NCBI GenBank assembly: GCA_948146395.1
Contig: OX411555.1
Location: forward strand, 45,146,065-45,210,064
Length of the DNA stretch: 64,000 bases
Reading direction: 5' to 3'
From: Fragum whitleyi
Taxonomy: Eukaryota > Mollusca > Bivalvia > Cardiida > Cardiidae
The notes under the pieces are model-generated. The model made no database searches and was not told the DNA's origin. It was given only the letters and a program-made list of their open reading frames with translations. The position numbers and the translations under genes are program-made. Below are positions 12,536-25,700 of the stretch, piece after piece (the stretch's first letter is position 1; each line of letters begins with the position of its first letter).

Positions 12536-13009
12536 TCAGCTGCTGAGAAACTAAAGGTACAATATTTTTTATCATTACTCTGTTAAATTCAATAGAGCAT
12601 AAGCAAAATATTGTAAGCAAATCTCTGAATAATATCCTGTAAAAAAGTCAATGGAACCCAACTAAAACAGGATATGCATATCTCGGAATGATACCAAGTC
12701 TTTCTGTGAAGTTTTAAAACAAATCTGTCAATTGGTTGCTAAGAGGTTGAGCAGACAATATTTTTGCATCAAGGAGCCATTACCCTGTCAAAAACAATGG
12801 ACAATAAGCAAGTATGCTTGATACTGGGCATATTTTTGAAGTTAGAATCAAACCCCTAAAATAGTTGCGTAAAATACTGAACAGATATGAAAAAGCTACA
12901 GACAAAAGCAATAACCATTAGCATTATAAAGACTTTATCACTTAATCATTTTATTTTCAATATCAAGAATTGTAAATTGAAACAAGTGCACATCGTAATG
13001 CAATACAGG

Positions 13010-15415
13010 AGTCCCCCACCGGATAACAAAAAATCCTTTCTTATTATATATCTCCTACTAACTAATCTATAACTGTATACAAAATTTGAAGTTGCTAGCA
13101 CATTAGGTTTTGAACAAAATGTCCCAAACAAAAATATAAGAGTAAAAACAACCAATGGCGAAAACTCCAAAAGTGACCGGAGAAAAATGATTCTTGTACA
13201 TGCCACTTGTCCTCAATGAGATCTATAAGTGTACCGAGTTTAAAGTTGCTAGCACTGATGGCTCAGGAGATATGGTCCGGACAAAAATGTCAGGATAAAA
13301 AACAACAACGGACAATAACTAAAAAAGTGGATGTGGCAGAGTAACAGTTCTTGTGCATTACACTTCTTCTCAATGAGATCTACCAGTGTACAAAATTTGA
13401 AGTTGTTAGGGCTTATGGTTTAGGAGATAAGTACGGGACAAAAATGTAAGGATAGAAACAACAAAGGGCAATAACTCAAAAAGTGGACATGGCAGAGTGA
13501 CAGTTCCTGTACAAGACACTTGTCCTCAATGATATCTATAAGTGTAGCAAGTTTGAAGTTTCTAGCACTTATGGTTTAGAAGAAATGTTCCGGACAAGAA
13601 TGTTAGGGTAAAAACAACAAAGGGCAATTACTCAAAAAGTGGGTGTGGCAGAGTAACTGTTCTTGTACATGACAATTGTCCTCAATGAGATCTATACATG
13701 TGCAAAGTTTAAAGTTGCTAGCACTTATAGTTTAGGAGATATGATCCTGACAAGAATGTAAGACTAAAAACAACAAAGGGCAATAACTCAAAAAGTGGAC
13801 ATGGTAGAGTAACAGTTTTTGTACATGACACTTGTCCTCGATAAGATCTATCAGTGTACAAAGTTTGAAGATGCTAGCACTTATGGTTAAGGAGATATGA
13901 TCCGTCCAAAAATGTAAGGGTAAAAACAACAAAGGGCAATAACTCAAAAAAAGGGTGTGACAGAGTAACGGTTCTTGAACATGACACTTGTCCTCAATAA
14001 GATCTATAAGTGTACCCAGCTTGAAGTTGCTAGCACTTATAGTTTAGGAGATATGATCCAGACAAGAATGTAAGGGTAAAAAACCCAAAGGGCAATAACT
14101 CAAAAAGTGGGTGTGGCAGAGTTATGGATTTTGAACATGCCACTTGTCCTTAATGAGATCTGTCAGTGTACAAAGTTTGAAGTTGCTAGCATACATAGTT
14201 TAGGAGATATGTTCCGGACAAGAATGTAAGGGTAAAAACACCAAAGGGCAATTACTCAAAAAGAGGGCGTGGCAGAGTAATGGTTCTTGAGCATGACACT
14301 TCTCCTTAATGAGATCTATACATGTACAAAGTTTAAAGTTGCTAGCACTTATACTTTAGGAGATATGATCCTGACCAGAATGTAAGACTTTAAACAACAA
14401 ATGGCAATAACTCAAAAAGTGGACATGGTAGAGTAACACTTCTTGTACATGACACTTGTCCTCAATAAGATCTATCAGTGTACAAAGTTTGAAGTTGCTA
14501 GCACTTATGGTTAAGGAGATATGATCCGTCCAAAAATGAAAGGGTAAAAACAACAAAGGGCAATAACTCAGAAAAATGGCATGACAGAGTAACGGTTCTT
14601 GAACATGACACTTGTCCTCAATAAGATCTATAAGTGTACCCAGCTTGAAGTTGCTAGCACTTATAGTTTAGGAGATATAATCCGGACAAGAATGTAAGGG
14701 TAAAAAAAAAACAAAGGGCAATAACTCAAAAAGTGGGCATGGCAGAGTTATGGATCTTGAACATGACACTTCTCCTCAATGAGATCTATAAGCGTACCAA
14801 GTTTGAAGTTGCTAGCACATATGGTTTAGAAGATATAGCCCGGACAAGAATGTAAGGGTAAAAACAACAAAGGGCAATAACTCAAAAAGTGGGCATGGCA
14901 GAGTAACGGTTCTTAAACATGACACTTCTCCTCAATGAGATCTATAAGTGTACCAAGTTTGAAGTTGCTAGCAGACACAGTTTAGGAGATATGTTCCGGA
15001 CAAGAATGTTAGGGTAAAAACAACAAAGGGCAATAACTCAAAAAGTGGGCGTGGCAGAGTAACTGTTCTTGAACATGACACTTCTACTCAATGAGATCTA
15101 TAAGTGTACCAAGTTTGAAGTTGCTAGCACATATGGTTTAGAAGATATAGCCTGGACAAGAATGTAAGGGTAAAAACAACAAAGGGCAATAACTCAAAAA
15201 GTGGGCGTGGCAGAGTAACGGTTCGTGAACATGACACTTCTTCTCAGTGAGATCTATAAGTGTACCAAGTTTGAAGTTGCTAGCACACATGGTTTAGAAG
15301 ATATAGCCCGGACAAAAGCGTGACGGACAGACAGACAGACGGACGGACAGACGGAATCGAGCAAACCTATAGTCCCGACTCCCCCAACCGGTAACCGGAG
15401 GGGGACTTATTAAAA
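13010..15415 (+). repeat. Tandem array, unit about 155 bp, roughly 15 units, inside one composite element
   Basis: The landmark 'aagtttgaagttgctagcac' recurs near 13085, 13239, 13386, 13548, 13705, 13858, 14018, 14175, 14329, 14486, 14645, 14798, 14957, 15114 and 15270. Other landmarks per unit are 'gggcaataactcaaaaagtg' and 'cttgtcctcaatgagatcta'. The array begins after 'aggagtcccccaccgg' and ends with a GACGGACAGACGG run and 'cccgactcccccaaccggtaaccggaggggg', so its two ends are related by inversion. Minus-strand open frames here, such as 13732-13947 and 14356-14556, are by-products of the array. Confidence 0.85.
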
Positions 15416-16658
15416 GGCTTTGAAGATTAGACCTTGACTAATGACCATGACTCAATATCCACTAAGAGGTCTTTTCACAAGTTCAGTATGTGTGATATAT
15501 GAAGGCTAAATCACTTAGCATTCCAAAATAATAGACAGTCTTAAAGTTTACCTTTTACACAAATCTGCCCTCACGAAAAAAACTTGGCTAATGAATGATA
15601 TTGATACAACCATGTCACAAGCAATAATCAGTGTACGACACTAACTACTGTGATTAAGGATTCAAGCCATCTCTCAACTTAAGAATTCATGGAGTCCAAG
15701 ACTTCAAGCTATAAGAAGGCAGTCCAATACTGTAAACGGGGTAATTTTGGCGGTGGTTTTATTTTGGCTATATTGGCGGTCTAGCTAAAATGCACCAAAA
15801 TTAATCCATCGCCAATATTTGTCATTATTAAATAAGAAATTTCTTTATTATGATAGATATGATACCATACATTTTTCGTCAATGTTAATTAAATTTATAT
15901 CAAAGATGTGCAGACCATACTTATTATCATGCTGACAACATTGACATTTCGACGGGTCAGCGCAATACTATTGTAAGTGCCTCCCTAAATTTCAAGATTC
16001 CAGATCCAAGTTGGTTGATACATTGTAGTGAAATCACAGCAAAAAAGTGTGAAAAACTTAACAGCGTTATAGCTATAACAAAAGGTCTGAAAACAAACTA
16101 TTGTCAAGTTTGTAGAAAGTTGACATTACTCTAGAAATTGCCTTTCTTTTACTTACGTTGTGTTACACGACAAAAAAATGTAAAATACAGATAAAGCGTT
16201 TAATTTTGGCATTAAAGTAAGATGCGCCAAAATAAATCACCGCCAATAAATTGTAATTGAAAAACCGCCAAATGTGGACACCGCCAATATTAAGCCATTT
16301 ACAGTATTCATTATGGCTAAAAAAAGAAATAGCGTTTTTTACAAGCAAATTCTCCTTTTCAACAATGGTTTTTGGCCAAGTATTAGCAAATAAAAATACT
16401 TCTTTCAAAATAACCATTAGATGCAAACAAATGTTATCTGCAAAAGTTTCAGTATTGAATGTAATTTTTTGACAGGAAGATTGAAAAGGAAACCTCATAT
16501 AATCAAAGGGACCGTCAGACTCCTAACTTGCAAATGAAAGGAGCCCTACTTAGAAAATCAGAAGTCTCTGAATTTCATTAGTCTCAAAACCTGATAATCA
16601 TGTGAAATATATAGAGGATAATTGTTTGTTTCAGTGTAAGATCGATTTATATTTCATT

Positions 16659-16740
16659 GAGTGAACAACAAAAGCTATATTTTCACGAGTGGCAGAGCCA
16701 CGAGTGAAAATATAGCTTTTGTTTCTCACGAAATGAAATA
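16659..16740. repeat. Hairpin with GAGTGGCAGAGCCACGAG loop
   Basis: 'aaaagctatattttcacgag' is followed by a small loop and its exact inverse 'ctcgtgaaaatatagctttt'-like arm. A related, shorter version is at 29215-29300. Confidence 0.8.
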
Positions 16741-17616
16741 TTAATTGTTCTTACACGGAAAACAAACGATTATTCAATTTCTTAAATGCAAAAATGAGAC
16801 AAAATGTGAAATTTCTATGACATATTTATTTAAAGCGCGTCATTTTGCACGTGATTGCTATGCAACATTCATTGTGACGTCACTTATTTCGCCCCCCATA
16901 GATGACGTCAGATAGGATGAAATGCACAAAATCAGGGTATAAGTTTTTTGATAATTTCATTGCTTTTGCGGTGAGATTATCAAGTAATAATCTACCGTTA
17001 TTTCTCAATAAACCACCGAAAAGCATTAAAGAAAAAGATTCTATCACTTATCATTCAAAAGTTATGAGCAGCTCTGGAGTTTTTAGTGGACAAACAGATT
17101 TACAGATAGGGCAAAAAAAATATTGCCCCTATTTATTGATGTAGGGTCATATAAAAAGTATTCAGAGCCAAATCTCTGTATGGATCTGATCTTTTGATAA
17201 TTCATACATGCCAAGTTTCATGAAGATATCTTTAATAATAATGGGATACGGTCGTTTAAAAAAAAATTAACATCACCTTTTCTGTCGCCTACACAATAGA
17301 CAACAAGGTGATCAGAATATCTTGATTTTTGGTCCTAAAAAACCGAAATAAAAATGACATGTAGCAAGATTAGTTTCATTACATAAACAAAGAACCAACT
17401 GTTAGCAGCTAAATAAGGGTAGCTAAATATATATTGTAAGGGATTATCATATGTAGTTCTGAATTATATAGATGTTTTTTTGCTAGTGCCTTATAATGTA
17501 ATCAGTATGGCTGTTCATGTACCATTAACATCATTAAAGTTTCAGACTAGGACAAGTACCGGGGTATCGGGTAAGGTAACAGTCCTACCTGGGTCCTGAA
17601 TCATTACCCATATACA

Positions 17617-17962
17617 GTGGATATTGCTCGAGCGACCACGTCTATTAAGCGACCAATTGTATTAAGCGACCACCATTTAAAGTCCCTTCACAGTAATCAA
17701 AATCTCTGAAAAAGAGGACATTCTTATCGAAAAATTGGTTATTGTTGAATCTTATGTCGTTGAAACGCATTAGAATCGTCTCAATAAGACGATTCTAATG
17801 GGTTCGAACATCATAAGATTCAGTACGACTTGACCGAAAATATATTAATGGTATCAAAATGAACTGTCACATTTATCACAGTATTTTGTATTAAGCAACC
17901 ATTCCCATAAACAACTGCTTTTTGGTGGTCCCTTAAGTGGTCGCTTAACACAAGTTTACTGT
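17617..17962. repeat. Palindromic repeat 'TTAAGCGACCA', copy 2
   Basis: It starts 'attgctcgagcgaccacg' and ends 'gtggtcgcttaacacaag'. The centre is a palindrome, 'agaatcgtctcaataagacg', with flanking inverse 'attctaatgg'. It is the most complete copy of this family. Confidence 0.75.
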
Positions 17963-18099
17963 ACTACTTCAGTTTAATCACTATTAGAGCTTGGACGATT
18001 ACTTGAGTATCCGAGTATTGGGAAGGGTAAAATTCCTACCTGGGTCCTGACCTGTTGCCCAACTTAAGTATAAGCACTATGTATCTTTGGGGATTGACT

Positions 18100-18150
18100 T
18101 TAGAAAAGAATTGAAGACTGTTTAAAACAGTCTTCAATTCTTTTCTGAAG
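18100..18150. repeat. Near-perfect 46-bp palindrome
   Basis: 'gaaaagaattgaagactg' followed by 'tttaaa' and 'cagtcttcaattcttttc', at 18102-18147. There is no loop beyond TTTAAA. Confidence 0.85.
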
Positions 18151-18562
18151 TTGATACCTAGATGGTCATACAGACCAACATCAGATAGCTTTGAGAGTTC
18201 TGTCTAATTACTTTCAAGTCACAAATTCTTCAAACCTGCGTCCCCTCAAACCATGTCAAACTTAAATGTTCAAACCCCCTTTACAGAAATTCAGGATCTG
18301 ACTGTTTTTAGTTGATATGATCAGTCATGTCATATAGCTACTTGAGAGCCTATGTGTAACAAGATCTCAGGTACCCAGGAACAACATTTCCACTCGTCCC
18401 AGCTAGTGTTCGCAATCATTTCTTTAGTTAGAAGTGTAAATCAACAAATGATCGATTGTACTATCGTTTTCTTAGAAATAATTAAAGCACTCTTAATATC
18501 ATCATTTGAAGAATAGAATTTGAAACTTAAGGTTAGCTTTTGCAGATTTTTCTACCATCTCC

Positions 18563-18635
18563 ATGACTTGGCGTGAAACAGTTGTAACTGCCTATAAACT
18601 ATAGGCAGTTACAACTGTTTCACACTGAGTCAGTA
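18563..18635. repeat. Hairpin MITE 'CAGTTGTAACTGCCTATA', copy 1
   Basis: Arms 'gtgaaacagttgtaactgcc' and the inverse 'ggcagttacaactgtttcac' flank a short A/T loop. Further copies are at about 27974-28043, 30948-31018, 45957-46031, 52151-52215 and 56298-56368, with half copies at 45729-45795 and 15955-15990. Confidence 0.85.
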
Positions 18636-18652
18636 AACGTTATATAATGGAT

Positions 18653-18658
18653 TTTATT
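18653..18658 (-). promoter_or_regulatory. Candidate polyadenylation signal AATAAA for the minus-strand gene
   Basis: AATAAA read on the minus strand, about 135 bp past the stop codon of the last exon. Position and hexamer are suitable. AT-rich sequence makes chance matches common. Confidence 0.4.
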
Positions 18659-18791
18659 TATGTGTTTGGAACTGATTAATCGATTATGAAATTTCTTAAC
18701 CAATTATCACAATCGGATGCCAAAACCAACTAATTATTGATTTTAATCAATCAATCTACCCATCACTAGTCCCATCTCTTCTTGTTTTCAC

Positions 18792-19708
18792 TCAGCTGCT
18801 CACACATGTTGACACTTCCTCATGATATATTTCATACTTTATTCTCTCTATAAGATGAGCTGGACACTTTCTAACAAAATCCCTAGCCTTTGGATCTTGT
18901 TTTCTTCTACTGTATATAATCTTCACAATATACTCTGGAGTTATTTTACGCTGAAAGCACTGTTCAACAAGCTGAAAGAGTTCATGATTTTTATGGTTAA
19001 AGTCTGATTCATTTCCAACCTGTGGACACACAAAGTAGAATGTATTGTCAGAGCCGAAGAAATACGCTGTCCTAGACTCTGATGAAAGAGCTGATGTCAT
19101 GGAAATTGGTGTTCCCCTTCCAATATAGGGATCATAAGAATTATTTCGATTAACTTGAATTGAACTGTTTAGATCAGATTTGTTTATTGAAAATTCAAAA
19201 TCCTCATTTTCACTATCGATAGATGATATTTGTAATGGCCTGGTTTCCAGATCTTCCAAAGTAGAAGGGGAACCAGGTATGGGTGGGGTAACAGTGTCTG
19301 AACTTTCCGATGTTTGACCTTCAGCTATTTGTTCACTCGCAACCTCTTGTATTTGATCCGAGTTGGTAGATGTTTTAGAATTAATACTATGAATGTCAAC
19401 AGATACTTTTTGTTTGTTAGCCTTTCTCTGTCCACTACCAGTACTTATCTCTGTTCTTTGTGACCTCACTAACTGTGAACTCTGTGACCTTTCAATAACC
19501 CTCATGGCAGGAGTCACAGGTTTTAAACCTGACATACTAGATATGGCACGTAAACTTGTCCTCAGATTTGGGCGGGGAGTTGCTCTGGGTGTGTGACCAG
19601 GTGACGGGAAATCTTCACTTGTTCTAGAAAATGGCCGATCCCCTTTCATCTGGGCTAGTATGGTCATATCTGGGAATTCATAACTGGACATACTGATTGG
19701 ACTATCAC
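18792..19708 (-). CDS. MUN/DEP-like gene exon 22: Ser/Thr-rich tail with conserved-looking C-terminus
   Basis: 917 bases, phase 1 in, acceptor 'tattctatttcag', stop TGA. The peptide opens DSPISMSSYEFPDMTILAQM, continues through Ser/Pro/Thr-rich sequence and ends with a folded-looking block: AYFFGSDNTFYFVCPQVGNE, EQCFQRKITPEYIVKIIYSR, CPAHLIERIKYEIYHEE. The frame stays open upstream to 20030, but 19709-20030 carries an interspersed repeat seen also near 37200, 24240 and 56130. I therefore end the exon at the acceptor. The join to exon 21 is inferred. Confidence 0.75.
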
Positions 19709-22700
19709 CTGAAATAGAATACGAACCTGTGTGTGACAATTCCAACAATTTGATATGTGCTTGAAGGGCAAACATTAAGCAACCCAGACAGTCAACCAGT
19801 GCAATAAGAAGGTTTCCCGACTGCAATAGACACTGTGAGACCTTATATATCTTTAAATAGTAAGTGAAGACTCTAGTCAGACTGTGCAGATGCACAAGCT
19901 GGCCAAAGCGTTTGTTTGGCGGACATTTGACATTGTTGGAAATGTCATGCATAGGCTTGAATATGAGCATGTGTGTGACATTTCCATTAACCATTCTCCT
20001 TCTGTTCATGAGAATTTTCTTACTGTACAAGAAGTTTTGGCAGGCTATATAGTATAAGATCAGCCTGCACAGATATGCAGTCTGATCTTATCCTACAATG
20101 CCTGCTTTCTATTGAATTATTATTGGAAAACTAGAGCCAGCGTGGCTGAAATATTTAGTAAATTGGCAATTTGTTTTGAAATGAAATTTAATTTCAGCAG
20201 GCTAAGGATTAATTTCAGGTGTGCATGAAGGACTAACAGGGTGGACAGGAAGACATTGAATAGTAAATACTCCTGTATTGGCAAGAGACACTTTGAGACA
20301 ATATCTACCTACAAAGTGCAAGGTAAAGATTCTGATCAGAATGTGCAAATGCACAGGATTAACTGAGTCTTAATTATGTGTACATAAGAAATTGATGGAA
20401 ATGTCAGACATAGACTCAAATAGAATATGTGAACCAGCACAGAGAAGCAAATACTAGACATAACTTAAAATGTGACTTTGTTGGAAAGCAAATAACAATG
20501 AAGTTTAAAATTCTACTCATTGACAAAATTCTGTCTAAAGAGATGAGTTTTACCTTGCACAGCCCAAAAGAATTCAGTTTTGCATGACATGTAACATAAA
20601 TAGAGGATATTGAAATCAATACCAAATTAATAATCGAGTCATCTATAAACAGATAAAAACAAGGCTGTGCAGAGTTTTTTGTCTATTAACACTGACGAGT
20701 TTGATAAACTTGGTATTAAATGAGCACAAATTTGATATTCTATTCAAAATATGACATGAATTTTAGCTATAAAACAAGGAAATTCCAGAAGTTTATCCAT
20801 TCAAGTTTTCCGCTTAACATATCACACTGTTTGCTAAATGACATTATCAAATGTATAATGACATGATTGTCACAACTAAATTATTACGTTGATGTCTGTT
20901 TTTAGCTCATTTGCATAGTTATTCGACTAGTGTAATAACACCTGTATAATATCAAAAATATTCAACGGGATTATTTCTCTCCTGGGACGTAGGTCATATT
21001 ATTAACCTTTATTCTTACTTTTTTTTTACTATGAGAATATCATTCATAAATGAATTCAAAGATAGATTTACAACAGCCACTGATCTTGTGATAAGTTTAT
21101 AACATAACTGGTCTATGTCTAGAAAAGGTCCATATTTAAGTAAACTACATCACACAAGCCTTTCTTATTTCTTCCAATTAAGATTTTCTTACAAGGCTAT
21201 GGGTGACTATTTTGTTGACACTCTATAAGTCAGCTTAAAAGTTAAATGCAAACAAAGATATAATTGTAGATAATCTCAAAATCAAGAATATTGTTGTATA
21301 AAAAGTACAAATAGCTTCTTCAAGCATTTTTTTTTTATTTACGACAATTTTTCCACCAAGAAAGACAGAAAAATAGAGATTTTTATCTCTTGAAATTGTT
21401 TTCTGCAATATCTTTTGTATTCAACCAGTCCAGAAAAGTTCTACCTCTCCTTATGTGGTCTCCATCTAAATCAGCTATCAGGCCCCAGTCTAAAAATCTC
21501 TGTGCTATATGGTGAGCTGTCTCTCTTGTTATGTGGCTGTCAGCCATATCTGGATCTGAAAATAAAAGTAGAGTCAATCTTGCTCAAGCGAGGATGTGTA
21601 TTAAGGGACAAATTTCATCATGCGACCCTTTCAAAATAAAAACCCTTTCTTAAATTAAACTACCTTTAAACGTAGTTAATATTTGTCTAAAAATTATCCT
21701 AAATAAACAATATGTTGTTAAAACTCAATAAAATCGTCTTTTTCAGACGATTCTATTGAATGTTTACAACATAGAGTCATTGAGGAATTCACAATAATAT
21801 ACATATCAAACCAAATTCATATTTCTTATTTGAAAAACAAAACATGTAATAAGCAATCATTTACTTCAACAACCACTTTTTGGTGGTCCCGTAAGTGGTC
21901 GCTTAATACAAGTTTTACTGATAATCCGAGCTTTAACTAGGAATGAAAGCAACACCTGTCAATGCCCGTGCTCACATGTTGACTGCTGGACAGTGGAAAG
22001 AAAAGTTTAAGTCAAATAGGCGACCTAATTATCACACATTTCAACAAGAGTAATCCCTTTTAACAGTAAAGATAGCTCTTTTGATAGTAAATAAGTATGA
22101 AAAGATTTAAGGGAATGGTTTTAGTAATTTAGAGTTAACACAAATGTCAAAGTTTTTGCACAATGATGACCACCATGACATCAAGGTAGAATGTACTTAC
22201 GAAAGTGTAAAAGTAGATCCATATTGCACTCTTGGTTTTCCATGATCCAATGGATTAGTTCATCACCACTAAAACACTTTCTCAATGTCTGTAAATCTTG
22301 TTTTAGTTTCTGTCTAACCATGATTACTGTTTGATATAGTGTGTTGGTACTGCTGACCTCTGAACCTGCAGACTGGAAAAAATTGTAGAGGGTTATTGAA
22401 AGGTATAGTGAACATAAGCTTCAAATACAGCCTTGACATATTGAGGGATCAGTGTAAAACTTTTGTAAGGGTCTATGAATATTATAGACACTAACAATTC
22501 ACTGAAACAAACTTTTAAACGGCCACTAAGTTTGGCTGAAAAAGTATTACTTTTTTTGGTGACTGAAGTGGGAAGTAGTCAAATTGTATTTGTAAAATCA
22601 TTCAGGGAGAAGCTACAATTAACATTGACCTGAAAAAAATCAAGGAAACAACAAATGAAGGAAATTCAAGCGTACCCCTGATTTGAAAATTAACATTGGT

Positions 22701-25700
22701 GGGTGGGGGTAATTTTATTATTCAATGCTTTCAGAAACAAAATAAATACAATGTTGATTTCTTAAAAAATTTGATACATGACTCACAATAGCAGTTGAAG
22801 ATTGGCACTTACTGGATTGATTTTTCAGTATTTCTTAGATCAAAAATTTGAAATCTTTGAAAATATGCAAGTTTTGAGACTTTTGTGATTTCAAGAGGGT
22901 TCTTGTGTTTGACCATTTGCTTTAGACACTATGGATAGAAATTCGAATCAATATACTTTAAGAAAATGCCAAATTGAACTACCTTTCATATAGAAATAAA
23001 GGATACTAATGTACTTGATTAAATGACTAAAAATATGTTCAAATGTGACAAATGCAAGGTGGTTGTTTAGAAGTTTGTTTCAGTGTAGATTTTTACAGAC
23101 CCCCTGAAAATGTTATTGATCTTGTAAAACAAAAGACCTTGTTTCAAGGAATAAACAGGAGAAACTGATTGTATCAGTTTTGTTATAAAATAATATTCGA
23201 ATAGTCTTCACTTACACTCATCATCAAATTTTTCTCCTCTAACTTACACTTACTTGAAAATGTCATCCATTTTAGCTCTTCTGACCTTTGGTCAATGGCA
23301 CTCGAAAAAAAACGTACTTACTTCTTTCACAAGGCCTCTATGTATGGCTATCAGTTGTGAAATAGGCATGGCATATAGACTTAGTCTGAATGAAACATCT
23401 TCCTGCAAAATACAGATTTAGGACCAGCTTAATCCCCTGATATGTTTCATCAATTTATCTTTATTATTCATGAATTCATCAATTTTTAGCTCTCTTTTAC
23501 TGTATTGTGAAAAATGACACTAGGATTTCCAATGGAAAAACAAAGCATTCTTGAAAATATGATAGGTTGCCAAAACTGTATAGAGCCAATACAAAACAAC
23601 ATTTAAACTGGTCCTTTTTTTTTTGACCCTTTGTTGTTTAATCCCTGCTTTTTACATGCCTGTGATTTTATGATTGAGAAAACAGTGTGAAAAAAGAAGA
23701 AATTGCTTCTGACAAGCAATTTCTTCTTTTTCCACACTATTTTCTACCCTACTGAATGGTTATTTTTCAAATTAAATCCACTTTTAATTTTCGTCTGCAA
23801 AACCTTTGAATTTGGACAGGTCCAAAATTTTGTAAAACAGGAAAGTGTTAAAGAAGCTACAGGTGACAGTTTCCACAGCATGATGTTTTAATTGATGTTT
23901 CTGAGTAGAGCTGTTGTGAATAAAATGTGTTTGTAATATAATAATGTCCCACAAACATCAATTTCGACACAAGTTCGACCTTCATGGTTTGCTCCTGCAT
24001 GTGAGTCCATCAAACTCATAAATTAATCTTAACCTAACATCCCTTGACATGACATTTTCAACAATTTCAAATGCGCGAATTTGCACAGTCTGTCCAGGGT
24101 CATCAATTTGCACTGTATAGATATATATGGTCCCAACCCCTCTTAAGATGGTCAGCTGATATTGTTATTACATTGTGTGGCTGTTCAAGCTTTTCAATGG
24201 ATGACTTATCAGGCACAAACGAATCTAATGGGAATGTTACACACAGGCCCATTTGTTAGAACAACAAAGAATACTTACTGCCTGGGCCAAAAGGAGTTCC
24301 TTTCTAAGGTTTCCTTCTTGGTTGTTCATAAACTTTAATAGATGCTGGAATAACAAATGTGTTTAAAACATTCATACACCTGAAATGGCTTTTTTTTTTC
24401 CGAAGTTTAACATCATAGTGATCATGATAAAGATCATTAACCTTGACCTTGATAGATGACCTTGACATTGAATGATGGGTATTGATGAGAGGAGCCTTCA
24501 TGCTGAATATGAGCTTTGTCACTCAATTAGTATTGAAATTTCAGCAAAATGTTAAATTTGCAGGTTAAGATTTTTGCAGACAGACAAAGGGATGGATACT
24601 GGTAAAACAATATGCCGAGATCTTTTGATGTAGGAGCATTAAAATAAATTCAAACTTAGATGTGCATGTAGATAGCACTCTTCCACACTGTACTTTTGAT
24701 TATATCTTGAGTAAGTGAAGAAATAAATTTATTTTGATTATAAAACAGAAATAAAATCACTTGTGTTTCTTAAATCAAATCTATATATTTTTACAATTGT
24801 TGTGTTTGAACATTTTCTTACCTGTAATCATTGTCCTAGATTAAATCCATCATTGCCTAATGCTATTAGAAATTTAATCAACAAAGATGCCGTAATATTT
24901 TCTATGTAGGTTTCACTGATAATATCTCGATAATTGCATGTATAATGTATGTTGAAGCTGATCTTTGTCTATATCTCTTTCCAAAGCATGGATATTCCTG
25001 GTTCAGCATGACAAGATTAAAATTAAATTACCATAATACTGTTAAGAAATTGTTTGCTTTTTTAAACAAAACAAATGTGACACATAACACACCAAACCAT
25101 AAAATTCCGAAAAACCACAGGGAGTTGGTACACAATGATTTAGCCCTAAAAAATTATTTTTGAAAAAAAAAAATGCATGAATATAGACAAACTTGTCTAT
25201 ATTCATACATTTTTTTATTTTAAAAAAAAATAATTTTTAGGGCCAAAACATCATGTGCTGACGGTAATGGTATGCAGGTCAGAGGTTGCAATTCTAAAAC
25301 TAGTATATAGTAAGCTTACTGAGATATAATTATTATTCTAGATTCAGAAAATCTACAATTTCTATCCTGATCAGCAGGCACAAGTCACTCAGCCTGACAG
25401 ATCACAATTAAAAATAAGTAGACAAATACCCCCATCAACCCTTTTCCAAGTTTGAGTGCCATAAGTGCATAATATGAGAGAAAACAGAGCTTTGTCACTG
25501 AAGAAGTGCTAGTAGGGCATGAGGGTCAATTGCTTCATGAATAAAAGTTCAAAAAAATTTTTTTTGACAAAGTTCAATTGTGACTTTGACCATTTTTACT
25601 TCCAAATTAATAAGGCACTTCCTCCGATCATAAGAATAATTATAAAAATTTTCATGATTCTAGGTCAATTGGTTTATTAGTTAGAGTCCGGAACAGTTTT

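Larger units (their letters stand above)
3647..18650. other. Intergenic region between two convergent genes, repeat-filled
   Basis: No exon with supporting splice sites or a recognisable protein was found. The short open frames here lie inside repeats: 8927-9304 and 9611-9886 inside degenerate tandem units, and 4522-4947 inside a SINE. Named repeats within the stretch are listed separately. The remainder is AT-rich unique-looking sequence in which I see nothing. Confidence 0.6.

Noticed and set aside
13010..15415. CRISPR-like array
   Set aside because: Units are 155 bp and similar throughout, with no short constant repeat and unique spacers, and the DNA is from an animal.
19709..20030. Upstream extension of the long minus-strand open frame ending at 18792
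   Set aside because: It contains a sequence (TTGGAAATGTCACACA and neighbours) that recurs at about 37200, 24240 and 56130, so it is an interspersed repeat in frame by chance. A strong acceptor at 19709-19711 marks the likely exon start.
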